Source: Aurelia coerulea
Taxonomy: Eukaryota; Cnidaria; Scyphozoa; Semaeostomeae; Ulmaridae
Assembly (NCBI GenBank): GCA_039566865.1
Contig: CM076949.1
Coordinates: forward strand, 15,910,501-15,974,500
DNA: 64,000 nt
Direction: 5' to 3'
The translations under genes were made by a program, and so were the position numbers. A model generated the notes under the pieces. It was not told the DNA's origin. It worked only from the letters and a program-made list of their open reading frames with translations, and did no database searches. Every line of letters begins with the position of its first letter. The first letter of the stretch is position 1. This document shows, piece by piece, positions 11,237 to 22,480 of this stretch.

Positions 11237-11860
11237 TCACCTTTCACATCTATGACAGACAAATGGCTCATCAGTTACAAGTGCAGCAGCTTGCTTGATG
11301 GTTAACTTTATGCATCTTGGCTGATCGTAGTGGTAGCGATTGGAGCAAACATTGCAGTGGGCCATCTTAGCAGTTGGTATGTGCTTCAAGCAAGTGCAAA
11401 ATTTGCTGCAAAGGTGAACTTTCTTCTTGCAATGACCCATTTTGGAGACATGTGGAAACAATTTGATGGCCTCTTGCTCAAAGCATTTTGAAAGGTGATC
11501 CCGCATCTTGTACTGTTGCCAAATGAAGGATGCTGGATTTTTTCCATTGGCAAGACAGTGCAACTGCATTTGCAATGCAGAACAGTCCACAGTCACATCC
11601 TCCATTCTGAAGCTGCTGCAAAATTACAGTGACCTCAAATTGCCCATCATCTTTTGCCAAGTGCTTATACAAATGGACAAGCTGGCGTTTCAAAGCATCA
11701 TTAAGGCCAGTTGACAAACTTTCATACACGATTATTTTGCCAGTAATTGTGCTTGAAGTAACCCAGTGGCCCCCGATATTATGACACTGAATCGTCTGAT
11801 TTAACTCGGGGTCAATAGTCACTCTCCTGTAATGAGTCATGGCTGTGACAGTGTTCAGTC
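11237..11860 (-). pseudogene. Exon 11: Ulp1-type protease and PHD-like finger, frameshifted
   Basis: The first frame (11860 down to 11478) has the protease His in IGGHWV, VYESL where the family usually has Asp (here Glu), and QLQNGGCDCGLF with the catalytic Cys. The rest of the domain (KMRDHLSKCFEQEAIKLFP) and the C-terminal PHD-like finger (CTC, CNVC, YH, PRC, CHRC) lie in a different frame that ends at 11237. The frames can be bridged at a run of six A on the coding strand (T run at 11538-11543) by loss of one base. This is either a true disabling shift or a homopolymer error. The finger fits the C4HC3 spacing. No canonical AATAAA was seen close behind the stop. Confidence 0.8.
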
Positions 11861-14800
11861 CTGCAAAAGGTATGTTCATTTTATGAAACTAGACTGTCCG
11901 TGGTTGTATCCAGTGTAAAGAATAATTAAAAGCTGACCTCCACGGCAGTAGTTTTAGTTGGCAACCTAAACTATTAGTTGGCAGAGCATGCGAGCAAGGT
12001 GACCACGCTCGTCGCTGACCGAAACTACTGCTGCAAGTGGAGGACCGCCTTAAGAAAAAATTGAACCAAACAAATTGAAGGACAAACCACCTTATTCTAA
12101 ATGTTATTGTGTATTATATTACTGCAAACCTACTGTAAATGATTGAAACATAAGTAAATTGCTCTTTCAAAGATTTTTTGAGATAAATTATCATTTATTG
12201 CATATTTGTCTAAAATTTTCGAATTAATTTGTGCATTGATGATTTAGATGAGAAGACAAATTCACATTAGGCTTTAAAAACGCACTGTCATGGCTGTGAT
12301 TGGCTACTGTAGTTGTGATGTTGAAATCACTAACAAAAGATGTTGTCTTTGAATAATTACCCAGCCTTTACACTCTTGGATCATACTTTGTTTCAAGAAT
12401 AAAAGGAGTCAGATCATTATCACCTTCCTGAATCTGTAAAAGGAAATTACTGTTCAAAAGGCTGCATAATTATATTCTTGAACGTTGTCCAATCAGCACC
12501 ACAACAGTGTGCCTTTAAATAGATCCAATCGTAAATTTTTTGTGTCTGAAAATCTAAATGAGATTCCTCATGCATAAAGTAGAGACCTTTATCACCAAAA
12601 ATTCAATAAACCGAGATTTATGAAAAGAAACTTGCAACACAAGAATTTGTCTATTGCTTTCCATTGTCTATTTGCACGTGCCGCAGAAAAGTGTGGGAAA
12701 AAAATTACATTTATTTTTCCTTTCGTTTTACCATCATACAACAATACTAAACATGTTTTCAAAATGTACAAGGTCTCTTCTTTATGCATGAAGAATCTCG
12801 TTGAGATTTTCCGACACCAAAAACTTGCGATTGCGTCTCTTTAAAGAATCATGACTTCAGATTATAGTGCACTTCTTCCACGCTTATCACTGAATATAAT
12901 TATCACTGAATTATCACCATGCTTATCACTAACTAGAATTATCAAGTATGGTAATATTGACTTGTTTTCTCTTTTAATGTTACTTGTCTTGAAATGATAA
13001 ACACATACATATTCAAATTAAGGTCATTTGCCTCATTTGACCAATTAGTTGTTTTCATGTTGTTTGGCTTGATAATGAATGGTGGAAACTTTAGAGCAGA
13101 ACTAAATTCACAAACCTCCGACACCAGTTCCCAGTTTCTTGATGAGATTTTGTGCTGCATCTATATGTTCATCGGATAGCCACCCAAATGGATGTTCAAG
13201 AACTGCTTTTAGCTCGTGTGTGAGTTTGACTCCATCGATATTTGCCCAGATGTCAACGCTTGTTGGCTCTTCAGGCAATAATTCCACATCTATACTTTCA
13301 GTCACTGCACTTCTTCTATCACCCTTGTTTCTTGTCACATCAACCTTTGCTTTCCTCATTTCCGCAGCAGTTCCAACTCTTCTTTGGAACCTATTCCGTT
13401 TCTTTGGTAGCAGATGTTGTGTGGAGTACTTCCTCGTTTTGCGTCTTTTCTTTGGAGACAACGTCTTGTCCTTTAGGGTAAGTGCATTTGACTTGCTTTG
13501 GTGCTTTTGAGTGTACGACAGAATCTTATTTATCAGTTCATCTGTATGAGCAAGAGCATTTTGATCCTGAAGTAAATAAAGTTGATCGTGAAGCATCTTT
13601 AATGACTGAACACACTTACTTCGTAATCTAGATTTTTCATTTCGTTTTCTGATCGGCAACATAATTTTTTCTTTGACTGGTTCGTCTTTATTTCCTGAAA
13701 CAGGTGGAACAGCTGGATTTTCTGGAACGGGTGGCTCATCATGTGAAACATCAAGACCATCATCAGGACAATCATCAGGTATCACCTCGTCAATCGATTG
13801 CTCACCATACACAATTGTGTCATCCAAATTGTCGTTCACTGACTTTACAATGAGAGGATCAAGTGTGAAGAGGGGGTGATCCTTGAAGCTAGTACCAAGA
13901 GCTTCCCATCCTACATCGGGCATTTGAACAACTGCAATGATGTGTTTACATGGGAGTTTGTTGATTTTGTTATCCATGCATTGGCAGGAGGCTAAGTAGC
14001 TTTCTGATCCTAACCAAACTTGGTACTTCTCTCTGTCACTTGTTACTGTAAACTGTCGCTCGCTGTTCCTGGTGATATTTGCAGGCCCAATGCTAGAATG
14101 CATTCTGTTCATCATGTGCTGGACAAGACTTTTTGGTCGATTGTGCAAGAATATCGGAATTCTGCTGTCGTATCTTTTGTATGCATCTGAGCATTGTATA
14201 TTGTGTTCTTTGTACCTAGAATAGAATTGTAGGGTCATGTGGGTAATTTTCATAATGAACTATTTAAAAATTGAGCTACTTTGCAGTAACTATCACGGAG
14301 ACTGATAAATGAAAACATTCTTAAGACATGCAGCACAGACCTTGTCTGATTCCCAGATTATTTGATCTTACTTCAAAATATCTTCATCGTTATTTCTTGT
14401 GTATTCCAATGGAACAGTAGAATGATCGGTCATGGGTAGATTTGATTATATGATTAACATTTAAATCCAAATTTATATGCAGCTGACCATTGGATAACTT
14501 CACTCTGAACATTAAACTAACTTGAAAATTTATTTTTACTCATGTGTGTCCTACGTTTCCTGAACTGACCCTCGTGTAAAGTTTTTGTTGCTCGTGTATG
14601 TTCAGATCCTTTAGGCTTAATTTATCTAAAGATGTAGACGCAATTTTGATGTTGTATTGGGGGAGACAAGAAATTTTAACATGTTTGGCAAGCTGTGGAA
14701 TAAAAAGTACGTGGCTGATATTGAAAAAATAAATGGTTAATGTATAATTCCAAAGGTAAATAAGATGTGGAAATTTCTTTGGTAAAATCTTTCATCATGT

Positions 14801-17800
14801 AGAGCCAAAAATTAGGAAAATGCTGGTAAGAAGTTTGTGTGGGAACGATAATTCCATGTTCGATTCTGGTCCATGATTTACTTGCCATTGGAATTGGAAT
14901 GCAATGCAATTGTCAGTTTCAGAAACAGAATTTAGATTTAAGTTGCAAGTAAATCTTGCATCAGAATTGAACATGGAATCCTTGTTCCCATACAAACCTC
15001 ATACCTACATTTTCCTAGCTTCGTGGACTAAAAGCAAAGTGATTATACCAAACAAAATTTTCTCGTTTAAGTTGGCCTTTGATTGGCCACAGCCAGCTAA
15101 ACATGGTAAATTTTCTTTGACCCACCCGGTAGACACATTGAACAGCGAATTAACTTACTTCTTGTAGCTATCTGGTAAAAACTGCTTCAAAAGGATGTCA
15201 ACAAGGTCAGAAATCGAGCTGTTTCTTCTGCTTTCAAGGTATGAAGATTTAAGCCAATTGTTCTGCCTTTCGATGCCGTTATTTGTGTAAATGGCTACGC
15301 GCAACGATTCATCTCTGTAAAACCTGACCCATTTCTGCAAGAAAATACGATATAATAACTCTTAAATAAGTGTTTGGCTTTCCTTATTGAAGCAAAAGAT
15401 GCGAGGAGATTATGCTCTATATACATTACCACGATCATGCCAGATATTTTTATTATTTTTTAAATCACAAGCAGACAACAGTTACTTTTGTTTAAAGCAG
15501 ATAGGCGTGTTAAGAAATTGCATTTATGCAGACACATTAAATTTGTAATCTAGAATGTATTGCTAAATCAGATTAATCTAAATTTATTCTTACCATCGAT
15601 AACTTGCTAGTTACTCATTTAATGCGTCAAAGAAAAGGCGAAATATTTATCTGCATAGTGATTAAGACATGTTTCCAGCAACTTCATCTATATCCGAACG
15701 TTTAATACACGGTAGACCGCGTCAATCATATGGAACTATTTTCAAGGTCATCTTTCACCAGTTTTCCTTTAAGATTGATAATTGTTGGGGATGGTCTGTA
15801 CTAGACTTATGACGATGAGTATCTTGTTTCCCTGTGCTCTTTGACTTCAAGATGGCGCTTCAGTCAACAGAGCAAGGTACCACATGGATACAAGGGACTC
15901 ATCGTCATAAGTCTAAGTCTGTACCACTTTTAGCCATCAATCGTTCCATATTGTTTTATTTAAGTAAACATACCGTCATATGAAGCTCCCAGAATTCGAA
16001 GTATTTTCGAAGATGCTCAGACTTTTTCCAAGGTTCGCTTTGCTTCAAAACTTGAATGTTTTTCTCCAACATTGCTTTGCTGCTGCTCTTTGCAATATTT
16101 CTGAGGTATCCAAGTACCGCCCCTTTAGCCTCACTGACACCATGAGCACCTTTTGACACCCACTCATTCCATGCTTTCTCACGATGGAAGTCGCAAACGT
16201 GAATATGTGCTCCTAGGATACAAGATGTGTTGATAATATTCTAACATCTTTACCACAAAGCGTTGCTAAGATGGGTTTCGGCAAACTTTTCACTTTGAAA
16301 TACCGTTTGGGAACCTTTAAAGCAAATTTATGTTTCAATTACCAGGAGGTAAATGCTCAAAGACGTTTGACAAGCACGTTCAAACTACAAGAATTGCCTT
16401 CCCGTCTTTGATGCAGGTAAGCTTGAAGATCTCTCCTTGCCGTTCCTATTGTCTTGGCAATGTAAATATGCTGGAAAAGATACATTTTGGACTTAAATGT
16501 GTGGAACAGTGTGGATTTCATTTCGTAAGAAATGATCTCTGCTGCTAAGCACACCGTGTTGACCAATATTTCCATGCATCCTTCCTCTGAGAATTAGAGA
16601 TACCAGAATGTTTACATTTGAGAGTGTACATGTTTACAAGCAAAATAAACATTGTAATTTGATACTTACGTGGAAAGCATTGCTCTATTGCCCCGATTTC
16701 AGCGAGCGAAAAATCAAACATCATATTTCTTGGTTGCCACTGAGGATTTGTATTTTTAAGCAAGTGCAAGGCCTCTGAAATTGATGGTATATCTTCATTC
16801 TCAGGAATAAATACTGCAGTTACGACATAGCCAACGTTTGAGCGGACACACAGGAAGAACAACGGCAACGCATACCTTAAATATGAACAGAAGAGAAATT
16901 TGCACTAGAAGTTGTATATATTACTCATATCAGCCACAGCAGCGACGTTGCCCAAGAACTTGAAAGAGGGGAGCCGATTATTGTTTCCTTTCATGTAATT
17001 TCGGTAAATCCTAGTGTCTGATGAAAAAGACAATGGTTGGTTTAAAAAAATCCATGAAAGACTGGCGGCTCCCAGGGCTCACCACCTGGGTACGTGCTTG
17101 GAAGGTATTCTATTACCATTATCTCCGTCTTAAAAATAAGCTATCGTTTAAGGGGACCACATCACTTGATCCTGTGATCACTTAGTTTGAGTGGATAATG
17201 GATCGTCCTTTGCTTGCAACACTGGCCTTGAACAAGCTTCATGCTCATGTAATGCCCTCAGTTGATAGAATTTAAGTAAAAAAGCCTACCTGCATGTTCT
17301 ATAGGTTGCGTCCATGAGGCACATCTCTTGGCCATATCTTACGAGGAGGCGCTGCATCCAGTTTGCCTGATAAATGAACATAAATTTGTCCGCCGCCTGA
17401 TTTTTTGATGCTGAAGGCTAGAAATTAGGTATATAAAAGTTGTCAAATTGACGGTTTAGAAACGCACAGATTTTACAAAATGATGTTGATATGCTCCCAG
17501 GGATCATATTATCGTCCTCGCAAAGGGATAACACGTGCTGAAGCATGTGCGAGTCATTGGTGTAAGGCAAAAATATTTTGGAAATTTAGTCGTGATTTTA
17601 TGGCGTCTTGGACGGTTTCCGAAAGGGGGCTTTCTGGAGAAATCTCTCGTAATTTCAGAGCGAAGTTGCCGATTTGAGTCAGGTAATACTTCAATTTTTG
17701 AAACTTATCTGCTATCAATTGATATATTTGCCAGTGTCATTGCCTTGATGTCCAGGGAGCATTGGCCTTCAAACTGGGATTGTGAGATTGATAGGAAATT

Positions 17801-20800
17801 TTACGTCAGAAAACTAAGCATCACACAAGCTCTTCCTTTGCGCAAAATTTTAAATTACCGAAAAGCGAGAGTAGAGTAAATTTGTGTTGATCATTTACCT
17901 TGATATTTTCCAGATAATTCCGACTTCAATTCAAGGAAATTTCTTTTTCGCTACTAACCAGCCGGATAGAGAATTTCAATATTTCTATACTTGTTTTTAA
18001 TGTCTTTGTATCGTCACAAAAATGTTTTTGATACCGCAATATCAGTTCAGGCGTCTTTTTGCATAGTTTTAGCAGAAAAGACGGCAAACAAATTATGCAC
18101 TGTGGGCCAGTAAATAATTGCATTTTAATTTCTTACCCTGTAAAATATGAAATCATCTGGATGGGAAATTTTCCATTCGTTGCATTTTATCTCCAAGTTT
18201 GACTGGTCATCTGGGGCTCTCCTTTCCCCCAATCGAGCGGCGCTCAATATGTTTCGGATGTCGTTATCTGTAGGATGGTATCGTCGCCTTGAATGAGCAG
18301 GTGGTTCTTCTCCACGAAACAATTCATTATCCACAAAATTGGTCAAGTGCCGACGAACCTCAGACACAGTCCTTACTCCAACATGGTCCATCTCTTTGAT
18401 CTTCTTCATGATTTCTTCATCGATGGGTTCTCTTAAGTCAGCACCCTGTTAAAAGATAATAAAATTCAAATAGAAACCTCGGAGGCATCTTAAAATATAT
18501 GAATGTCACATTCACACTGACAAAACACACACCGGAGGAAGACCGGGCGCACGAGCTGCCTCTTTTAATTTCGAACAGAATAAGAAGTATGTACACTTTA
18601 CCTCTCCCTCTGTGACATGAAATTGGTGGACGGCAGCATCAGGCAGCTTGAGAACAAATACTTGAACTGTTTCAATATCCTTTCCCTGTTGTAGGTCTCC
18701 TTTCAACCTAGCCGCTGCAGCTCTCATTTGTCTTTCCGGCTTTTTCCCATTCGGTGCCAGATCCACCTAGAAGTTTTTATTTCATTAAGTATGCGTATTC
18801 ATGCATTCATGTATTCATGCAGACAAAATTAAAGCTGGTTCAACATGGACGCAGAAGAGGTAGGTTTAATCATTATCATTGTCTTTCAGGTAGCAAGAGG
18901 CAGGATCAGAGTTCCTTGCAAAGTGGATTCATAAAGGTGTGGGCCTTTGCTGTATCCAAAATAAAAATGTACAGCATATCAGCATGAGGACCTTTCGGTT
19001 AGGCTATTCTACGAAAACTATGTTCATAACCTGTTGAAGAATGAATTTCGCTAAATTTAGATAAAGATTCTAAGAATAAAGATTCTGAATTTTCTGTAAA
19101 TAAAGGTTCTAAATGTACTTGTAGAATCGTTGTTTTGTGTTGTTACTTTTTTCAAACGCTTCAGTGCAACGGATTTAGCACCCGGAGAACGTGAACGATC
19201 CTCGTTGAATTTGTTGTCTCTTTCTTAGAATTTGAGTCACAGTTATAAAAGCCCAACAAAAATTTCTCAATTTTTCGACAACCCAAGTACTATAACGTAA
19301 CTACTAACATGGTTTACACAGAGCCTGTTTCTAAAAGTCTCTTCTTGAGTATATTTGGCATTGTTGTCTATTTTCAATATGTATTATATATTCTGTTACA
19401 TACCTTATACTGGGGAAACTTTATTACTCTTGACATGAACACTTTTGCTGGACAACCAAGTTTTTTTGATGACTGAACTAGAGTCCGTCTTTTTCTGAAC
19501 GTGTGATCGTGTTCCTTCGAAAAAAACAGCATGTCACGATATCTGTCACATAAAATTCCTGATATGATACAAAATATTTCGGGTAGAATTGTTCCTATAT
19601 ACTGTAGTCTCCCTGGCACAATTTTCAATACAGGCACATACCACAGCTTTGTCACGAGGGTCACTTTGCCCGCTCTGTTAGTAAATGTAAGTTTATCTGA
19701 CACCTTGTTCTCAATGGAAATGTTTCCACCGGGTGAGTCAAAATACTAGACCAGTTTGGCAGGCAGTGCAATAAAAATTAAATGGCCGATATTAAAAACT
19801 AAAGTGTTAATCTACCAGTCAAAGGCCAACTTAGATCAGAAAATATTGTTTGGTAAAATCACTCATCTGCGAGACCCAAAACTTGGAAATTGCCTGTAAG
19901 GGGTTTGCATTGGAATCCAGAATTCCACATTCCATTCTGGACCATGATTTATTTGGCATCGAAATTTGAGTTCACTACGATTGTCAGTTTCAGAAATATA
20001 GTGTTGATTTCATTACCAATTAAATCATGGACCAGAATGCCATGTGGAATTCTTGTTCGTGTACATGTCCCTTACAGACATTTTTCTAATTTTTGGATCT
20101 TAGAGATGAGTACTTTTACCAAACAAGATTTTCATATCTAAGTTAGCCTTTGAATGATAGATTGAAATTCCAGCTTTGAATATCAGCTGCATACGATATT
20201 ATTTCATGGCCCACCAAACGGGTAAACTTTTTTTACTCACCCGATAGTGTCATGCAGAAAGTCAAAGAACTATGAAAAATCATGAAATCATCTAAGTTAC
20301 CTCGCGTTCATCCAGGAGCGTTTTTCGTTTTTCTTTTGTTTTTTCATCGATATCATCACCTTGGTGGCATTGAAATTGCACGATTCCGGCGGGGATAAAT
20401 GGTATCCCATCGAATGGAAAGGAAATTCCATCAGTAGCGATAACGTTCCAGTGCACTCTGCTTCTCTCCTTCAAGACGTTGATAGTTTCAACAACCGATT
20501 GTCCTGGAAGCAACAGTTTGTTTCGTTAAGGGTATGAAGTAGAATTTCTAGGCTCCAGGACGAGCAAGAGAGGCCATGCTCTTCATCTAGCATGCGTATA
20601 TATAAAATATCTGTAAGTAATACACTAAATTTTGTGTAAGAAACAGCCTATAAGTAAAGGGAAGTTCAGTTTTTCGGAATCCTATCTGAATTGAAAAAGC
20701 TGAGAAACTCGGTAACTTGCAGTTTTCATTTGCTCAGCCACCGATTCAACAAAATTTCGAACACTGACCAATAAATTTTCGGTAAACTGCACACAAAAAA

Positions 20801-21209
20801 TTACCATTTGCCAGTTTGTTTTGACGTAAATTAAGAAGCGAAAATCAGTACTGGTTCTTATTGATGAAGTTTATGAAGTAGTAAAATGGCCCCTAAAATT
20901 TAAGAAATTTCCTCCAGCCCTGTAACCTAGTGAGCCAGTGTCTTATGAAAAACTGAGTGAGTGTACGTGTAAGATAAAAGATCTTCGAATATCCTGAAAT
21001 TGTGCAGGAAGAAACAAAGGGAGATATCATATAAGGAACCTGTTTGAAAAAAGCATACCAAACAAATTCCTGGTGGTGAAACATCGCCAACCAGTTTGGG
21101 TCTCTCTTTGAAAGGCTTCAAAAGCAGCGTAGACTTCTTCTTTTGTGTGGAAAACCAATTGCTCGCCGGCTATCATGGCTTGCGGGTCATCGTCGCTTAA
21201 AAGGGCCAT
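11237..21209 (-). CDS. Eleven-exon CaRF-like / Mutator transposase / SWIM / Ulp1 / PHD protein gene, one frameshift
   Basis: Exons (minus strand): 21209-21059, 20503-20301, 19514-19404, 18766-18602, 18445-18137, 17417-17290, 16875-16670, 16212-15974, 15334-15159, 14215-13116, 11860-11237. All ten introns have GT..AG ends and the phases agree at every junction. The coding sum is 3,412 bases, one more than a multiple of three, explained by one frameshift near 11540. The product of about 1,137 residues joins an N-terminal CaRF-like region, a DDE transposase (D349, D410, E526), a SWIM finger (C640, C642, C652, H654), an Ulp1-type protease (H961, E976, C1020) and a PHD-like finger. Mutator-type transposases cut and paste DNA; Ulp1 proteases cleave SUMO-type conjugates. 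An in-frame TAA directly precedes the ATG, fixing the start. It may be a transposon gene or a domesticated copy; I found no terminal repeats. Confidence 0.85.
11930..12055. mobile_element. Small palindromic element in intron 10
   Basis: CCTCCACGGCAGTAGTTT near 11938 and AAACTACTGCTGC..GTGGAGG near 12024-12044 are inverted copies about 75 bp apart. It is a miniature inverted-repeat element of unknown superfamily inside the transposase gene's last intron. Confidence 0.65.
12522..12842. mobile_element. Palindromic element in intron 10
   Basis: The left end (AATCGTAAATTTTTTGTGTC, then GAGATTCCTCATGCATAAAG) mirrors the right end (CTTTATGCATGAAGAATCTC, then CACCAAAAACTTGCGATT). Arms are about 70 bp and the body about 180 bp, with no coding content. 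The reading frames crossing it on both strands are a consequence of the palindrome. Confidence 0.72.
13116..14215 (-). CDS. Exon 10: SWIM zinc finger and basic linker
   Basis: The longest exon, 1,100 bp. Near its start SYLASCQCMDNK and LPCKHII form a CxC-x9-CxH SWIM finger, a usual partner of MULE transposases that binds DNA or protein. An acidic, Pro-rich tract and then a Lys/Arg-rich tract (around PKKRRKTRK, a likely nuclear signal) follow. The exon closes with HPFGWLSDEHIDAAQNLI, the typical entry to this group's protease domain. The donor is GGAG|GTTTGT, weaker than the others, but its phase 1 is matched by the next acceptor (TTTTGCAG|GA), which restores Gly-Leu-Asn. Confidence 0.85.
14676..15140. 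mobile_element. Palindromic element family P, copy in intron 9
   Basis: This stretch is internally inverted (GGTCCATGATTTACTTGCCAT near 14870 versus AAGTAAATCTTGCATCAGAA near 14945) and is repeated in another intron of the same gene at 19745-20235. Shared words include TTTGGTAAAATC, ATTGTCAGTTTCAGAAA and CCAAACAA. No coding capacity is seen. Confidence 0.65.
15159..17417 (-). CDS. Exons 6-9: Mutator-family DDE transposase core
   Basis: Exon 6 (17290-17417) encodes WMQRLLVRYGQEMCLMDATY, with the first catalytic Asp in MDATY. Exon 7 (16670-16875) has the PLFFLCVRSNVGY strand and the second Asp in FDFSLAEIGAIEQCFP. Exon 8 (15974-16212) holds CDFHREKAWNEW, the conserved C..H insert of this family. 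Exon 9 (15159-15334) has TNNGIERQNNWLK with the catalytic Glu. The order and spacing match Mutator-like transposases. All three acidic residues are present and no stop interrupts these exons, so the catalytic core looks intact. Confidence 0.85.
15785..15940. mobile_element. Small palindromic element in intron 8
   Basis: TGGTCTGTACTAGACTTATG at about 15794 is mirrored by CATAAGTCTAAGTCTGTACCA ending near 15927; the ACGATGAGT part is also mirrored. The centre contains TCAAGATGGCGC. This is a miniature inverted-repeat element. Confidence 0.7.
18137..21209 (-). CDS. Exons 1-5: N-terminal CaRF-like DNA-binding region
   Basis: Exons 1 to 5 encode residues 1-313. Exon 1 starts ATGGCCCTT and is acidic (three Asp in a row). 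Exon 2 holds the HWNVIATDG and GIPFIPAG phrases and a Cys-Gln-x-Gly-like turn that resemble the CaRF (calcium-responsive transcription factor) domain seen in related animal proteins. Exon 3 carries KKLGCPAKV, and exon 5 has VRRHLTNFVDNELF followed by RRRYHPTDNDIRN, a conserved basic block of the same families. Junction donors are TTTG|GTATGC, GAG|GTAACT, AAG|GTATGT, GAG|GTAAAG and AGG|GTAAGA; four of the first five junctions are phase 0. The CaRF assignment is from memory of the family and is less certain than the transposase. Confidence 0.72.
19745..20235. mobile_element. Palindromic element family P, copy in intron 2
   Basis: Second copy of the element at 14676-15140. Its inverted halves share ATTCTGGACCATGATTTA and AAATCATGGACCAGAAT. 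It starts near TTTGGCAGGC and ends near the CCACCAAAC phrase. It lies wholly within intron 2. Confidence 0.68.
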
Positions 21210-21434
21210 TTATCCACCCAGAAATGATTCTTGTCGTTCATTCGTTTTTCTGCTGCTTCGATTTTATTTCATCCGAATCAAGTTTGGGTTTAATTTGTTG
21301 CCAGTTTGGGTAATTCTTAAAGCATGGCATCATTCGATTATTACGTAATTCGACCCTGGTAACCTGATATCTTGGCATTCCAATAATTCCAATACGTATT
21401 AAGCAATTTACGGAGTCAGCATATCCAATATCTA

Positions 21435-21590
21435 TCAGTTTACTCTCGAGTACCGAATGAACGGGGGGGGGGTGAGAATATACGGGGGTTGAAAATGGTT
21501 TAATATGATAATAATCCCGAGGGTTGGAACAATGGAGGGGGCGGAAGAATTGAGAATAGTTCTTTTGTCTAAAGATTCGATTTGATTTGA
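21435..21590. repeat. Dispersed G-rich repeat
   Basis: TTTACTCTCGAGTACCGAAT followed by G-rich islands matches 2637-2745 directly and 6270-6400 as reverse complement. It was probably left by a transposon with CTCGAGTACC near one end. Confidence 0.65.
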
Positions 21591-21617
21591 GAAAAAAGAA
21601 GCCAATGCAGTGCTCAC

Positions 21618-21701
21618 CTCAGTTAAATACATAAAGATGTCTGCTGTTGTGCTCTGATCTCTCCTGCGCAGTACTCTCTGCGATGCACAATCATTTGCCA
21701 T
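21618..21701 (-). CDS. Possible first exon of an unknown gene (28 codons)
   Basis: An ATG at 21701 opens 28 codons (starting Met-Ala-Asn-Asp-Cys) that end at GAG|GTGAGC, a strong donor in phase 0. I could not find a matching acceptor. The next gene on this strand has its own start with an in-frame stop just before it, so this is not simply its upstream exon. It may be a chance frame. Confidence 0.25.
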
Positions 21702-22170
21702 TTCGATGTGGACTTATTACCTGGAGTCACCAAAGTCACCAAAATCAGTACCCTACACTGGGTCAGAGCCTATTAAAAGGAAATTGAAAAGCCTCAACAT
21801 TAAAAGGAAATTGAAAAATTTGGCAAAGGAAGAGAGAAGGAAGAAAGGAGGAAACCTACTTTCTTTCCTTCTTTACTTTTTTTTTATGTTTTTATTTTAT
21901 TATTTTTTTGGCCTTGGTACCCAGGGTACAAAATCAGATAAACCCGAAACTTTCTGTATATATTAACTAAGCAGTAGGTTTTGCCATTTGCTTGGGTGCA
22001 GAATAATTTAAAATCGTATTATTATTATTATTATCAATGTGTGTTCTGTTAAAAATAAACATAAATCAACTGAAATTCGTTAAAAAGTTCCTATTTACAA
22101 TTTTTTTCAATGAAATGAAAAGTTAAAAATATTTACAAATGGTTCCTTGAATTGAGTAAAGTGTTCCATT
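21702..22170. other. No recognisable gene; simple-sequence tracts
   Basis: Contains a GGAAG/CTTTC-rich stretch (21830-21910) and a short (ATT)n at 22017-22034. The 86-codon frame starting at 21706 is basic and low-complexity and is not supported. Confidence 0.5.
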
Positions 22171-22171
22171 T

Positions 22172-22480
22172 AACTAAAATAGTCTTTGAGGCTTTTCTCG
22201 TATTCAGTCGCATTTGCCAGGGCCGTAGGAAGAAGCTTCGGATTGGGGGGGGGGCAATTGTTCTTAAAACAATAGAGAACAATAGATCTAATTAATTCGT
22301 GTGACGTAGCACCATTGTTTTCAAAATTATTGGAGGGCCTCAGCCTCCCCCCCCCCCCCCCCCGCTTCCTACGGGCCTGGTATTTGCAATCTTCCTTATT
22401 TCTAGAGGCAGATCATTGTAAATCTTTGCTCCAATGTAGTAAAAGATTTGCGTTTAACAAACGAGTTAAGAAGGGTAGGT
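22172..22480 (-). pseudogene. C-terminal fragment of a non-LTR retrotransposon reverse transcriptase
   Basis: Reading minus from about 22460, the frame encodes FYYIGAKIYNDLPLEIRKIA, the pattern that closes many LINE open reading frames. After the hAT-like insertion (22218-22379) it continues TEYEKSLKDYFS and stops. The join across the insertion is in frame once one duplication copy is removed, which supports both calls. Confidence 0.68.
22218..22379. mobile_element. 162-bp hAT-like miniature element
   Basis: Ends CAGGGCCGTAGGAAG and CTTCCTACGGGCCTG are inverted with one mismatch. GCATTTGC (22210-22217) and GTATTTGC (22380-22387) form an 8-bp duplication with one mismatch, as expected for hAT elements. 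Inside lie long G and C tracts. Confidence 0.85.

Noticed and set aside
13139..13510. 123-codon plus-strand frame
   Set aside because: It is the shadow of exon 10 of the transposase gene, which has strong domain evidence on the minus strand.
16357..16575. 72-codon minus frame between exons 7 and 8
   Set aside because: It is intronic: exon 7 joins exon 8 in phase and continues the conserved CDFHRE block without it.
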